DNA of 64,000 nt from JAKAGZ01 sp963748105. Its GTDB lineage: Bacteria > Bacteroidota > Ignavibacteria > Ignavibacteriales > Ignavibacteriaceae. The stretch covers positions 124,001-188,000 of the forward strand of contig CAVVHP010000016.1 in assembly GCA_963748105.1 (NCBI GenBank). The letters are read 5' to 3'. Every line of letters begins with the position of its first letter. The first letter of the stretch is position 1. The position numbers and the translations under genes were made by a program. Of the stretch, positions 17,838-26,944 are shown piece after piece. The notes below the pieces were generated by a model, which was not told where the DNA came from, ran no database searches, and worked only from the letters and a program-made list of their open reading frames with translations.

Positions 17838-19214
17838 ATGATAAGTCTTGTTCCATCCTGGGCACATAACTATGATGCGTTCTGGGATGCAATAAAAAAA
17901 AGAAACCTGTGGTTTATTAAACTTCGTTATGGAGCAGTGGTATTGTTATCACTGTTCCTGATTTCTTCTGATTTTATGCTCGGAGTAAAATTTACCAGTC
18001 AGCAGGTGTTTGCACTGACCGCAATTAATATTTCCATTCTCCTTTATAACATTTCATTTCATATTTATCGGCGAAAATTAAAAACAATTCCTGGTCAATT
18101 TAATCCATTGCATTTTTCTTTACTGCAAATGATTCTTGACATTTGTGCTCTTTATTTGCTGGTTTATTTTACAGGGACAATTGAATCCCCACTTTATATG
18201 TTATTTATATTTCATATGATTATTGGAAGTTTAATTCTTCCGGGTAGTGTTATTTACTCACTTGCTGTTTTGATAATAGTGTCTTTTTCAGCTCTGGTAT
18301 TTTTTGAAAATTCAAATATTATTATTCACCATACTTTAACGGGATTATTTGCATATCCTATATATTCGGATTTGAATTATTGTATAGCGTTTTGTGTAAT
18401 CTTTGCATTCTCAATAATATTTAGCGTTTTACTTGCAAATAAAATTGCACATCAGTTATATAGGATGGAACAAGAGTTGGTTGAATCATTAAAGAAAATA
18501 AATGAGGCAGAAAAGGATAAACAAAAATATATAATCAGCGTTATACACGAAATTAAATCTCCCTTGGCAGCTGTGCATTCTTATCTGGAAATTGTGCTCG
18601 ATAAAGTCATTGGTCCGTTAAATGAAAAGGTTGAAGAGAAACTTAGACGGGCAAAATCAAGATCCATGGAAGCGTTTGGGCTAATCGATAATATTTTAAA
18701 AATATCAAAATTACGGTTGTTGGATGATATCAAAAAGGAAAATATAAATATTAATGAAGTTATAGGTTCACTTATTGAAAAATTAAATGATTCTATAAAA
18801 AACAAAAATATAAATATTGAGCTTTTTGATACGCGGGAAAACAAGAAGACATTGAAAGCCGACAAGTTTTTAATTGGGATGATATTTTCAAATATAGTAG
18901 GTAATGCAATTAAATATATAGGGGATGAAGGAAAAATTGTAATAACATTGAAAGACGATAATAAAAATATTGAAATTACTGTAAAAGATAATGGGATAGG
19001 AATTCCGGATACAGAAAAAGAAAAAATATTCAATGATTTTTATCGTGCTTCAAATATTAAATCGCTTGGGTATGAAGGTGCGGGACTTGGACTATCAGCG
19101 GTAAAACAAATTGTAAACAGGCATAACGGTCAAATAACTGTTGAAAGCCCTTCCGATATTGGTACTAAAGAAAAGCCAGGTACTAGTTTTAAAATTATCC
19201 TTCCTTATGAATAA
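17838..19214 (+). CDS. Membrane sensor histidine kinase, hydrogenase operon
   Basis: The protein has about six membrane helices in its first 200 residues and no large extracytoplasmic domain. A coiled linker leads to a HisKA domain with the phospho-histidine in SVIHEIKSPLAAV (about residue 237). The HATPase_c domain shows the N box (NIVGNAIKY), G1 (DNGIGIP) and G2 (GAGLGLSAVKQI). ATG 17838, preceded by AAGG, is preferred over TTG 17814, which has no ribosome-binding site. It lies 37 bp after hydA, and the receiver protein at the other end of the operon is its most likely partner. Confidence 0.85.
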   Translation: MISLVPSWAHNYDAFWDAIKKRNLWFIKLRYGAVVLLSLFLISSDFMLGVKFTSQQVFALTAINISILLYNISFHIYRRKLKTIPGQFNPLHFSLLQMILDICALYLLVYFTGTIESPLYMLFIFHMIIGSLILPGSVIYSLAVLIIVSFSALVFFENSNIIIHHTLTGLFAYPIYSDLNYCIAFCVIFAFSIIFSVLLANKIAHQLYRMEQELVESLKKINEAEKDKQKYIISVIHEIKSPLAAVHSYLEIVLDKVIGPLNEKVEEKLRRAKSRSMEAFGLIDNILKISKLRLLDDIKKENININEVIGSLIEKLNDSIKNKNINIELFDTRENKKTLKADKFLIGMIFSNIVGNAIKYIGDEGKIVITLKDDNKNIEITVKDNGIGIPDTEKEKIFNDFYRASNIKSLGYEGAGLGLSAVKQIVNRHNGQITVESPSDIGTKEKPGTSFKIILPYE

Positions 19215-19219
19215 ATAAT

Positions 19220-20575
19220 TTAAAACCTTAACGTGAAAATAGTCTCTTTACCAAGGATCGAATTTACTCTGATATTTCCCCTGTGTGCTCTCATTATTTG
19301 TTGTGACAAACTCAATCCTATCCCTGAGCCACCTTTTCTGGTAGTGTAAAATGGAATAAATATTTTTTCAATAATTTCTTCCGGAATTCCCGGGCCGTTA
19401 TCGATAACCTGGATTACCCCGCGACTGCTTCTGTCTATAAAACCCCGCAGAATGATAGTTGAATTTTCTTTTCCTTCAAGAGCGTACATAGAATTCAGAA
19501 TAAGGTTAATTAAAATTTGTTCAATCTGATCAGAATCCGCTGTAATCTCAAGATTTGGAGGCTCAACAGATATGTTAAATGATAAATTACGTTTAGAGAT
19601 TTCATCAGCAAGTAGAGTTTTAATTCTGGTGAATAATTTATCGATATTTATAATTCCAAAATTAGGGATTGGTACTTTAGTTAGATTTCTGTATGCATCA
19701 ACAAATTTAAGTAGTCCGCTGCTTCTTTTTTGAATAGTTGTAATTGCTCCACGCACATCTTCGAGATGTTCTCTGAGTCCTTCGTTAATTTCACTGGATT
19801 TAAGCTCAAACTCTTCTAATATTCCGTCCGCGGTATTAGCTAATGAAGTAATTGGAGTAATGGAATTCATAATTTCATGAGTCAGAACTTTTATGAGCTT
19901 TTGCCAGGCTTCTATTTCAACATCTTCAAGTTCATTCTGAATATTCTGAAGTGAGATTAAAGTATACTTTTTACTCCGCATTCGGAATTCTGCAGCATAA
20001 ATAGCTAATTGAACAAGCCCATTATTTTCTACAATTTTTTGAAGAATACGATCACCTGCATTCAAATTAACCAGTGCATCGGGCAGCTTATTATCGATTG
20101 AGGAAAGCTCACTAATATTTTTAATTACATTGAAGCCAAGAAGTTTTTTTGCCGCACTATTTATGAGGTCTATTTCTCCATCTGGTGTAAAAGTCATTAA
20201 GCCAATACCTATATGCTGAATAACCGTCTGAAGGTATCTGTAATTTTCTTCCTTTTCAGCCCTGGTATTCTGAAATTTCTGCATAACATCTGCAAACGAG
20301 TTGCTCAGATCTTCAAATGATGCCCCTTTAACATTCGAAGAAAATGTTTGAGAAAAGTCAGAATATTTTATTGAATCAAAAAACCTTGTAATATCTTTAT
20401 TCGTTTTACTTACAAAATTGATGAGTAGATAAACCTGAAGTATCAGAAGTAAGAATAATATTACAGTAGTTGCATAGAGGTTTGAATTGAAAAGGAGATA
20501 AAAAAGCAGAAATATTGTTACACAGAGAACCAGAACTCTTAAAATTATATTCAGACTAAATTGTTTGTAGGCCAT
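19220..20575 (-). CDS. NtrY-like sensor histidine kinase
   Basis: The 451-residue kinase has two membrane helices (about 9-30 and 35-55) with almost no periplasmic loop, a HAMP-like/PAS region (about 60-215), the HisKA site H233 in VLTHEIMNSITPI and a C-terminal ATPase domain (NLILNSMYAL, DNGPGIPEE, GGSGIGLSLSQQI). The H-box and close spacing to an NtrC-type regulator (69 bp) mark it as the partner of the gene at 20645. With such a short exterior it probably senses a membrane or cytoplasmic signal. Confidence 0.87.
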   Translation of the reverse strand: MAYKQFSLNIILRVLVLCVTIFLLFYLLFNSNLYATTVILFLLLILQVYLLINFVSKTNKDITRFFDSIKYSDFSQTFSSNVKGASFEDLSNSFADVMQKFQNTRAEKEENYRYLQTVIQHIGIGLMTFTPDGEIDLINSAAKKLLGFNVIKNISELSSIDNKLPDALVNLNAGDRILQKIVENNGLVQLAIYAAEFRMRSKKYTLISLQNIQNELEDVEIEAWQKLIKVLTHEIMNSITPITSLANTADGILEEFELKSSEINEGLREHLEDVRGAITTIQKRSSGLLKFVDAYRNLTKVPIPNFGIINIDKLFTRIKTLLADEISKRNLSFNISVEPPNLEITADSDQIEQILINLILNSMYALEGKENSTIILRGFIDRSSRGVIQVIDNGPGIPEEIIEKIFIPFYTTRKGGSGIGLSLSQQIMRAHRGNIRVNSILGKETIFTLRF

Positions 20576-20644
20576 ATCTTTATTAAAATTAAAATTGATT
20601 TCAATATACCATAATTGAGCCCAATATTTTTAACCAGCGAAATA

Positions 20645-22024
20645 TTATAGCCCGTATTTTTCCAGTCTTCTGTAAAGTGAGGCTCTGGTAAGTCCAAGGT
20701 CCTTAGCGGCTTTAGTAATATTACCTGCGTGTCTGCTAATAGCTTTTATTATAAGTAATTTTTCAGCCTCATTAATTTGATAACTTGGAAAGTTGATCCC
20801 TTCTTCCTTATTTCCTTCCATTGATGACAGCAAAAAATCATTGGGTCCTAGAACAGAAGCTTCAGTCATGATAATAGCTCTTTCTATAGCATGTTGCAAT
20901 TCCCGAACATTACCCGGCCAGGGAGATTCCATTAATTTATTTAATGCATTACCTGATATTTCCTTTGTCTCCTTGTTGTATTTACTTGAATAAATTTTTA
21001 AGAAATGCCGGCATAATAAAGGTATATCTTCTTTTCTTTCTTTTAATGCAGGAAGTTTAATCTCAACAGTATTTATTCTGTAAAGTAGATCCTGCCTGAA
21101 TTGTTTTTGATGAGATAGTTCGTTAATTGAAGCATTAGTAGCACATATTAGTCTGAAATCTACCGGCTTTGCTATATTCGAACCAATTCTTGTAACCTGT
21201 CTGTTTTGCAAAACTGTTAACAATTTTGATTGCAGGTTTGGCGAAATATTTGCGATTTCATCAAGGAATAATGTTCCGCCAGAAGCAACTTCGAATCTTC
21301 CTGCACGATCTTCTTTTGCATCGGTAAATGCTCCTTTAACATAACCAAACAGTTCGCTTTCAAATAGTGATTCTGTTATGGCCCCCATATCTAAATTAAG
21401 AAACACATTTTTTGCACGGTTTGAATTTCTGTGAATTGCCCGGGCGACCAGTTCTTTCCCTGTTCCGTTTTCTCCCAGTATAAGAATATTTGCGTCAGTC
21501 TTTGAAACTTTTTGGATTATATTGAAAATCTCTTTCATTGAAGGGGAGGTACCAATTATATCGTGAAAATTCTTATCAAGATCTTCGCTTAAGACTTCCT
21601 GCCTTGAGCGTAATTCATTTATTTCTTTGTTAGATTTACTCAACTTCATTGCCGAAGAAACAGTAGCAAGCAATTTTTCGTTTTGCCAGGGTTTAATTAC
21701 AAAATCGGTGGCTCCTTCCTTGATTGCTCTTATTGCCATTTCTATATTTCCATACGCAGTAATTAATATTACAATCATAGAAGGGTCTATTTTTAATATT
21801 TCATTAAGCCAGTGAAAACCCTGCCTTCCGCTGGTAGTATCACCGGAAAAATTCATATCAAGCAAAATGACATCGTATTTTAAATTAGAAAGTAGAGTTG
21901 GTAATAATTCAGGATTTTTTTCTATATGCACGATGGCATAATATTGTTTTAGCAATAATCTTGCTGAGTATAAAATGTCTTCATCGTCATCGATAATTAA
22001 AATATTTCCGCTTTTTTTATTCAT
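20645..22024 (-). CDS. Sigma-54-dependent response regulator, NtrC family
   Basis: The 459-residue protein has a receiver domain (acidic D12-D14, phospho-acceptor D56, Lys111) and an AAA+ domain with Walker A GENGTGKE (about 184-191). The sigma-54 contact loop is GAFTDA (231-236) in place of GAFTGA, and Walker B is GGTLFLDEI. A Fis-type helix-turn-helix follows at the C terminus (NITKAAKDLGLTRASLYRRL). It activates sigma-54 promoters when phosphorylated. It is transcribed away from the adaptor gene at 22362, whose upstream region holds matching enhancer-like sites, so that export locus is its likely target. Confidence 0.92.
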   Translation of the reverse strand: MNKKSGNILIIDDDEDILYSARLLLKQYYAIVHIEKNPELLPTLLSNLKYDVILLDMNFSGDTTSGRQGFHWLNEILKIDPSMIVILITAYGNIEMAIRAIKEGATDFVIKPWQNEKLLATVSSAMKLSKSNKEINELRSRQEVLSEDLDKNFHDIIGTSPSMKEIFNIIQKVSKTDANILILGENGTGKELVARAIHRNSNRAKNVFLNLDMGAITESLFESELFGYVKGAFTDAKEDRAGRFEVASGGTLFLDEIANISPNLQSKLLTVLQNRQVTRIGSNIAKPVDFRLICATNASINELSHQKQFRQDLLYRINTVEIKLPALKERKEDIPLLCRHFLKIYSSKYNKETKEISGNALNKLMESPWPGNVRELQHAIERAIIMTEASVLGPNDFLLSSMEGNKEEGINFPSYQINEAEKLLIIKAISRHAGNITKAAKDLGLTRASLYRRLEKYGL

Positions 22025-22091
22025 ATAATTTTTTTTATAAATAAAATGTCAATTTCTGTTCCGCTAATCTTTAAGATAATACTTAATAAAG

Positions 22092-22149
22092 TGTACGCTT
22101 TTGCCCGGATAACTGTACGCAAACGGACAATTATGTCCGTATACGAACA
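22092..22149 (+). promoter_or_regulatory. Tandem enhancer-like palindromes (candidate NtrC-family binding sites)
   Basis: Two sites share the form TGTnCG-N4-CGnACA: TGTACGCAAACGGACA (22114-22129) and TGTCCGTATACGAACA (22134-22149). They are 20 bp apart, about two helical turns. A third half-site TGTACG starts at 22092, 22 bp before the first. They lie about 140-170 bp upstream of the -24 element, a usual enhancer distance. That the regulator at 20645 binds here is inference. Confidence 0.55.
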
Positions 22150-22287
22150 TAAATATTATCATATTCACTTAAAAGAAAATAATTATAAAATCTTTTAATC
22201 GATGATTTTTTGTGCATTTCCGTGATCAGCGGAATTATAAATATGTGAGCGGGTAACTCAATAAATTGAAATTATCTAGGATATTCC

Positions 22288-22302
22288 GGGCACAGGAGTT
22301 GT
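22288..22302 (+). promoter_or_regulatory. Candidate sigma-54 (-24/-12) promoter
   Basis: GGGCAC-AGGAG-TTGT matches the TGGCAC-N5-TTGC consensus at the -24 GG and CAC and at the -12 TTG. It differs at the first T and the final C. It is 60 bp upstream of the adaptor start, on the same strand. Confidence 0.5.
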
Positions 22303-22361
22303 TATATAAATAAGAGTACAAAACAAAATTTTTTACATCAATTAAAAATACAGGTAGAAAA

Positions 22362-23615
22362 TTGGACAGAAAAATAGAAAAAAAGCCTCTGTATAAAAGA
22401 AGAAACTTTCAACTGGGAGTTGGGGGAGGAATAATCTTTTTAATTCTGATTATCCTGATACTGAGCGATACAGGATCTAAATTAAATGTCGAGACCGACA
22501 AAGTAACTATTTCTGAAGTCAAGAAAGGAGATTTTCAGGAATTCATTCCTGTTACGGGAAATATTCTTCCAAAAACAACTGTATTTCTTGATGCTGTTCA
22601 GGGTGGAGCGGTTGAAAAAAAATACATTGAAGAAGGTGCTATGGTTAAGAAAGGAGATAACATTTTAAAATTATCAAACACAAATGTACAATTGAATGCA
22701 CTTCAACAAGAGACTTTTGCTTATCAGCAGATAAATGATGCGAGAAATAGTCGCCTGTCAATTGAACAAAATACTATAAATCTAAAAAGAAATATGCTCG
22801 ATGTTCAGTTGAATTATGAAACTGCAAAAAGAAATTATGAAAGAGAAAAGACAATGTGGGAGAAAAAACTCACATCGCAGGAAAATTATGACCTTGCCAG
22901 AGATAGTTATAATAATGCTGTTTCACAAAGAGAACTAGCAGAAGAAAATTTAAGAAAAGACTCTTTGAGAAGTGCTGCTCAACTTGAACAAATAGATGAA
23001 TCTATACAACGTTTACAAGTTAACCTTGGTCTAATAAGAGAAAGTATTGATAACCTGACGATTAAAGCTCCAATTTCCGGTCAGTTAACTGCTTTGAACG
23101 CAGAAATTGGTCAATCCAAATCAGTTGGTGAAAGACTTGGACAGATTGACGTTTTGAATGATTATAAAGTGCGTGCTGATATTGATGAATTTTATATCTC
23201 AAGAGTTAATACAGGGCAGGAAGGCTCTGTGGAAATAAATGGAAAGGAATACCAGCTGGTGGTCAAAAAAGTATTTCCTGAAGTAACGAACGGCAGGTTC
23301 CAGGTTGATATGGTTTTTAAAAACGATAAAGCTCCAAACAATCTTAGAAGAGGTCAGACTTTGCAAATCAGACTTGTACTGAGTGATTTGACTAAAGCAT
23401 TATTACTGCCTCGCGGCGGATTCTATCAGAAGACTGGCGGACAGTGGGTCTTTGTAGTAGATCCTTCCGGAAATTACGCAGAAAAAAGACAAATAAAACT
23501 TGGAAGGCAGAACCCGGATTATTATGAAGTACTTGACGGCCTCAAACCGGGTGACGAGGTTGTTACTTCGTCGTATGATACTTACGGCGATATAGACAAA
23601 CTGGTTTTGAAATAG
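22362..23615 (+). CDS. HlyD/MacA-like periplasmic adaptor (membrane fusion protein)
   Basis: The 417-residue protein has one N-terminal membrane helix (about 17-35) and a split lipoyl/biotinyl-like domain (GAVEKKYIEEGAMVKKGDNIL). A long coiled-coil hairpin runs from about 110 to 225, ending with the returning lipoyl half (LTIKAPISGQLTAL), then beta-barrel and membrane-proximal domains with DGLKPGDEVVTS. Such adaptors bridge an inner-membrane ABC transporter to an outer-membrane channel. No TolC homologue is in the window. TTG 22362 follows AGGTAG. The gene opens the locus just downstream of the candidate sigma-54 promoter. Confidence 0.87.
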   Translation: MDRKIEKKPLYKRRNFQLGVGGGIIFLILIILILSDTGSKLNVETDKVTISEVKKGDFQEFIPVTGNILPKTTVFLDAVQGGAVEKKYIEEGAMVKKGDNILKLSNTNVQLNALQQETFAYQQINDARNSRLSIEQNTINLKRNMLDVQLNYETAKRNYEREKTMWEKKLTSQENYDLARDSYNNAVSQRELAEENLRKDSLRSAAQLEQIDESIQRLQVNLGLIRESIDNLTIKAPISGQLTALNAEIGQSKSVGERLGQIDVLNDYKVRADIDEFYISRVNTGQEGSVEINGKEYQLVVKKVFPEVTNGRFQVDMVFKNDKAPNNLRRGQTLQIRLVLSDLTKALLLPRGGFYQKTGGQWVFVVDPSGNYAEKRQIKLGRQNPDYYEVLDGLKPGDEVVTSSYDTYGDIDKLVLK

Positions 23616-23653
23616 AAATAAATATTAATAAAAAACTAACAAAGGGTGAACAC

Positions 23654-24355
23654 ATGGGAAACAACATGATTAAAACTGTCAATCTGAAAAAAATGTACAC
23701 CACTGATGAAGTGGAAACCACCGCATTGAATAATGCGAATATTGAAATCAGGGAAGGTGAATTTGTAGCGATAATGGGTCCGTCAGGATGCGGTAAATCT
23801 ACATTGCTGAATATTCTCGGTCTGCTGGATAATCCTTCTGAGGGAGAATATCATTTCCTTGATCATGAAGTTTCTAAATATTCGGAAAGAGAGAGAGCAA
23901 ACTTGCGAAAATCAAATATTGGTTTTGTTTTTCAGAGTTTTAACCTGATAGATGAACTGACAGTTTTTGAAAATGTTGAATTACCTCTGTTATATCTCGG
24001 GATATCAACCTCTGAAAGGGAAAAGATGGTAAACGAAGTTCTCGAAAAAATGCAGATCATGCACAGGAAGGATCATTTCCCGCAGCAACTATCCGGTGGT
24101 CAGCAGCAGAGGGTTGCTGTATCAAGAGCAGTTGTAGCAAAGCCTAAGTTAATACTGGCGGATGAGCCTACAGGAAATCTTGATTCAAAGAATAGTGAAG
24201 AGGTTATGGATATTCTTACAAAGCTTAATGATTCAGGTACAACTATTGTGATGGTAACTCACTCTCCGCACGACGCGGAATACAGTCACCGTATAATTCA
24301 TTTATTCGATGGACAGGTTGTTACTGAGAATATTAAAGAAGGTTATCACGTTTAG
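23654..24355 (+). CDS. MacB/LolD-type ABC ATPase
   Basis: The 233-residue ATPase has Walker A GPSGCGKST (42-50), Q-loop FVFQSFNLI, signature LSGGQQQRVAVSRAV, Walker B LILADEPTGNLD and H-loop VTHSPHD. It belongs to the MacB/LolD/FtsE group that drives periplasmic mechanotransmission rather than substrate passage through the membrane. The ribosome-binding site is AAAGGGTGAAC. It is the only ATPase of this locus, yet eleven permeases follow, so it presumably pairs with several of them. Confidence 0.9.
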   Translation: MGNNMIKTVNLKKMYTTDEVETTALNNANIEIREGEFVAIMGPSGCGKSTLLNILGLLDNPSEGEYHFLDHEVSKYSERERANLRKSNIGFVFQSFNLIDELTVFENVELPLLYLGISTSEREKMVNEVLEKMQIMHRKDHFPQQLSGGQQQRVAVSRAVVAKPKLILADEPTGNLDSKNSEEVMDILTKLNDSGTTIVMVTHSPHDAEYSHRIIHLFDGQVVTENIKEGYHV

Positions 24356-24483
24356 TAAATTATTCAGATAGTAATTGTTTATTCCAATTGTTTCCCGTTA
24401 GCCATGGCAGCTGAATTAAGATTATAAAATAAAATTTATAGCTTATTCAGTTGCCGGGCTGACAAACATCTCAAAGAGTTATT

Positions 24484-26883
24484 ATGTTAAAAAATTATTT
24501 AAAAGTTGCAATAAGAAACATTTATAAGAATAAAATCTATTCATTCATAAATGTAATTGGCCTGGCTGTTGGCCTGGCGGGTTTTATTCTTATAACAATT
24601 CTGATAAAAAATGAATTAAGCTACGATACATTTCATAAACAATCCGACAGAATATACCGTGTTGTTGAAATACAGAACCAGGATAATATCGGGAAAATTA
24701 AAGTAGCAGTAACAATGGGCCCGTTAGCAAAGGCTATGAAAGATTATTTCGCCGGTGTTGAAAACAGTGCCCGGATGGTTCCATCTCCCCCGATATTTTG
24801 CAAAATTGGCGTTAAAGGATTTTATGAAAAAGATGTCTCCTTTGCAGATCCTTCTGTATTCGATGTATTGACTATACCTTTTATTGAAGGTAATCAAAAA
24901 ACTGCTCTTGTTTCACCATTCTCAATAGTTTTAACAAAAAGTGCAGCAAATAAATATTTTGGTAATGAAGACCCACTCGGGAAAACATTAACAATATCAG
25001 GTATTTTCGGAACAGAAGATTACAATATTACCGGTGTTATAAAGGACTATCCCAAAAATTCGAATATGAGTTTTACAATGCTCGGATCTTACAGCACGAT
25101 GGAGCATTATGTATCATGGATAAAGCAATGGAATAACAATACACTCGCTACTTTTGTCTTGCTTAAACCGGGCGTTTCGCCCGAGCAAATAGACCGGCAG
25201 TTTAAAGCTTTCATAAAACAATACATTCCACCTGACCCGCAGACTGGTAAACAATCCGACCTGCAGATGTATTTACAGCCGATTAAGGATTTACATCTTT
25301 ATTCAAGCGATATAGTCTATCAGACTTACAGGAATAACCAGGGAAGTATTAGCACGGTTTATATTTTCTCCGCAATCGCGTTTTTTATTCTCTTAATTGC
25401 CTGTATCAACTTTATGAATCTTGCCACGGCAAGGTCGGCAAAAAGGATTAAAGAGATTGGCTTGCGAAAAGTAATGGGCTCTGACAGAAAGAGCCTGGTC
25501 TATCAGTTTATCGGGGAGGCGATTTTAATTTCTTTTTTTGCATTGCTGATATCAATAATATTGGTTGAGGTGATGCTGCCGTATTTTAAAGATATTTTTG
25601 ACGGCAGAATTATTATGTCATTTCAGAATAATTCTATATTCCTGCTTGAATTAGTCGGAATCACATTATTCGTTGGTATTGTTTCAGGAATTTATCCCGC
25701 CTTATTTTTGTCAAGATTTCAGCCGGCAGAATCTCTTAAAGGGTCATTCTCAACTAAATTTAAAGGCGCTTATTTAAGAAAAGTGCTGGTTATTTCACAA
25801 TTTGCTATAGCTATTATCCTGTTTATTTGTACGGGTATAGTGTCCAATCAAATGAGCTACATTAAAAATAAGGACCTCGGTTTTAATAAAGAGCATGTTT
25901 TGTATCTACCGATAAGAAGTAAAGACACAAGAGAGAAAATAAATCTTTTAAAAACTGAATTATCAAAGAATTCAGATATAGTTAATGTTGCAGCAACTTC
26001 AGGCCTTTTTGGAGCCAGTGGTTCTGAAGGAACAGAAACGGTTGCCGGGACAAACGGCCAGGTCCGGATGATGATGAGACGAAGCTTCGTTGATTACGAT
26101 TACCTTAAAACTATGCAGATGGATATCGTAAAAGGGCGGAATTTTTCTTTGTCACACTCATCCGATTCAACCTCAGCCGTAATTATTAATGAAGCGGCCG
26201 CAAGGAAATTCGGCTGGGCAAACCCTGTCGGGAAACAGTTTGAAGGTACTCCTAACAAAACCGTGATTGGTGTAGTTAAGGATTTTAACTTTTTCAGCCT
26301 GCATTCTAAGATCGGACCGCTGATAATGTCAATTAATCCCGATCAGTTTTATTATTTAATGATCAGGGTAAAGCCAGAGAATCTACCAGCAACAATAAGT
26401 TTTATTAATAAAACCTGGGCTGGCGTAGTTCCTGATAAACCGTTTGACTACTCATTCCTTGATCAGCATTTTAATGAAATTTATAAAAATGATGAAAGGA
26501 CGGGGCAGATGTTCGGTTTCTTTTCAACACTGGCAATTTTAATAGCCTGCCTGGGATTATTTGGACTTGCAGCTTACACAGGCGAACAGAGAATTAAAGA
26601 AATTGGGGTTCGAAAAGTGCTTGGAGCATCTGTTACTAATATTGTTTTTCTTATTTCAAAGGATTTCATAAAGCTGGTTATAATATCAGGTATTATCGCG
26701 GTTCCAATATCATATTTTGCCATGAATTCCTGGCTGCAGGATTTTGCATACAGGGTAAAGATTGGGCCGGTCATTTTTATCCTTGCCATATCACTGGCAT
26801 TCTTAATAGCGTTCATTACTATAAGTTCTCAGGCTCTTAAAGCTGCAACTTCAAATCCTGTTAAAGCAATAAAGTATGAATAA
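24484..26883 (+). CDS. MacB/FtsX-type ABC permease, paralogue 1
   Basis: The 799-residue protein shows the duplicated layout shared by the set. An amphipathic start (MLKNYLKVAIRN) leads to membrane helix 1 (about 21-41), periplasmic domain 1 (45-285) and three helices (290-420) with a cytoplasmic EIGLRKVMGSDRK turn at about 324. A fifth helix (about 435-455), periplasmic domain 2 and three C-terminal helices follow. A second turn, EIGVRKVLGAS, lies at about 707. It ends PVKAIKYE. The repeated turn probably contacts the ATPase, as in MacB-type exporters. It lies 128 bp after the ATPase and heads the permease array. Confidence 0.88.
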   Translation: MLKNYLKVAIRNIYKNKIYSFINVIGLAVGLAGFILITILIKNELSYDTFHKQSDRIYRVVEIQNQDNIGKIKVAVTMGPLAKAMKDYFAGVENSARMVPSPPIFCKIGVKGFYEKDVSFADPSVFDVLTIPFIEGNQKTALVSPFSIVLTKSAANKYFGNEDPLGKTLTISGIFGTEDYNITGVIKDYPKNSNMSFTMLGSYSTMEHYVSWIKQWNNNTLATFVLLKPGVSPEQIDRQFKAFIKQYIPPDPQTGKQSDLQMYLQPIKDLHLYSSDIVYQTYRNNQGSISTVYIFSAIAFFILLIACINFMNLATARSAKRIKEIGLRKVMGSDRKSLVYQFIGEAILISFFALLISIILVEVMLPYFKDIFDGRIIMSFQNNSIFLLELVGITLFVGIVSGIYPALFLSRFQPAESLKGSFSTKFKGAYLRKVLVISQFAIAIILFICTGIVSNQMSYIKNKDLGFNKEHVLYLPIRSKDTREKINLLKTELSKNSDIVNVAATSGLFGASGSEGTETVAGTNGQVRMMMRRSFVDYDYLKTMQMDIVKGRNFSLSHSSDSTSAVIINEAAARKFGWANPVGKQFEGTPNKTVIGVVKDFNFFSLHSKIGPLIMSINPDQFYYLMIRVKPENLPATISFINKTWAGVVPDKPFDYSFLDQHFNEIYKNDERTGQMFGFFSTLAILIACLGLFGLAAYTGEQRIKEIGVRKVLGASVTNIVFLISKDFIKLVIISGIIAVPISYFAMNSWLQDFAYRVKIGPVIFILAISLAFLIAFITISSQALKAATSNPVKAIKYE

Positions 26884-26944
26884 GAAGTAATATTAAAGAA
26901 GATTAAATAAAGAGTTAGCCCCGATTTATTAAGGAGGAGTCAGT

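Larger units (their letters stand above)
22025..22361. other. Divergent regulatory region, 337 bp
   Basis: This AT-rich gap between the regulator and the adaptor contains the phased palindromes at 22092-22149, a further inverted repeat at 22218-22234 (TTCCG and CGGAA arms) and a -24/-12-like promoter at 22288-22302. No ORF with a ribosome-binding site is seen in it. Confidence 0.6.
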
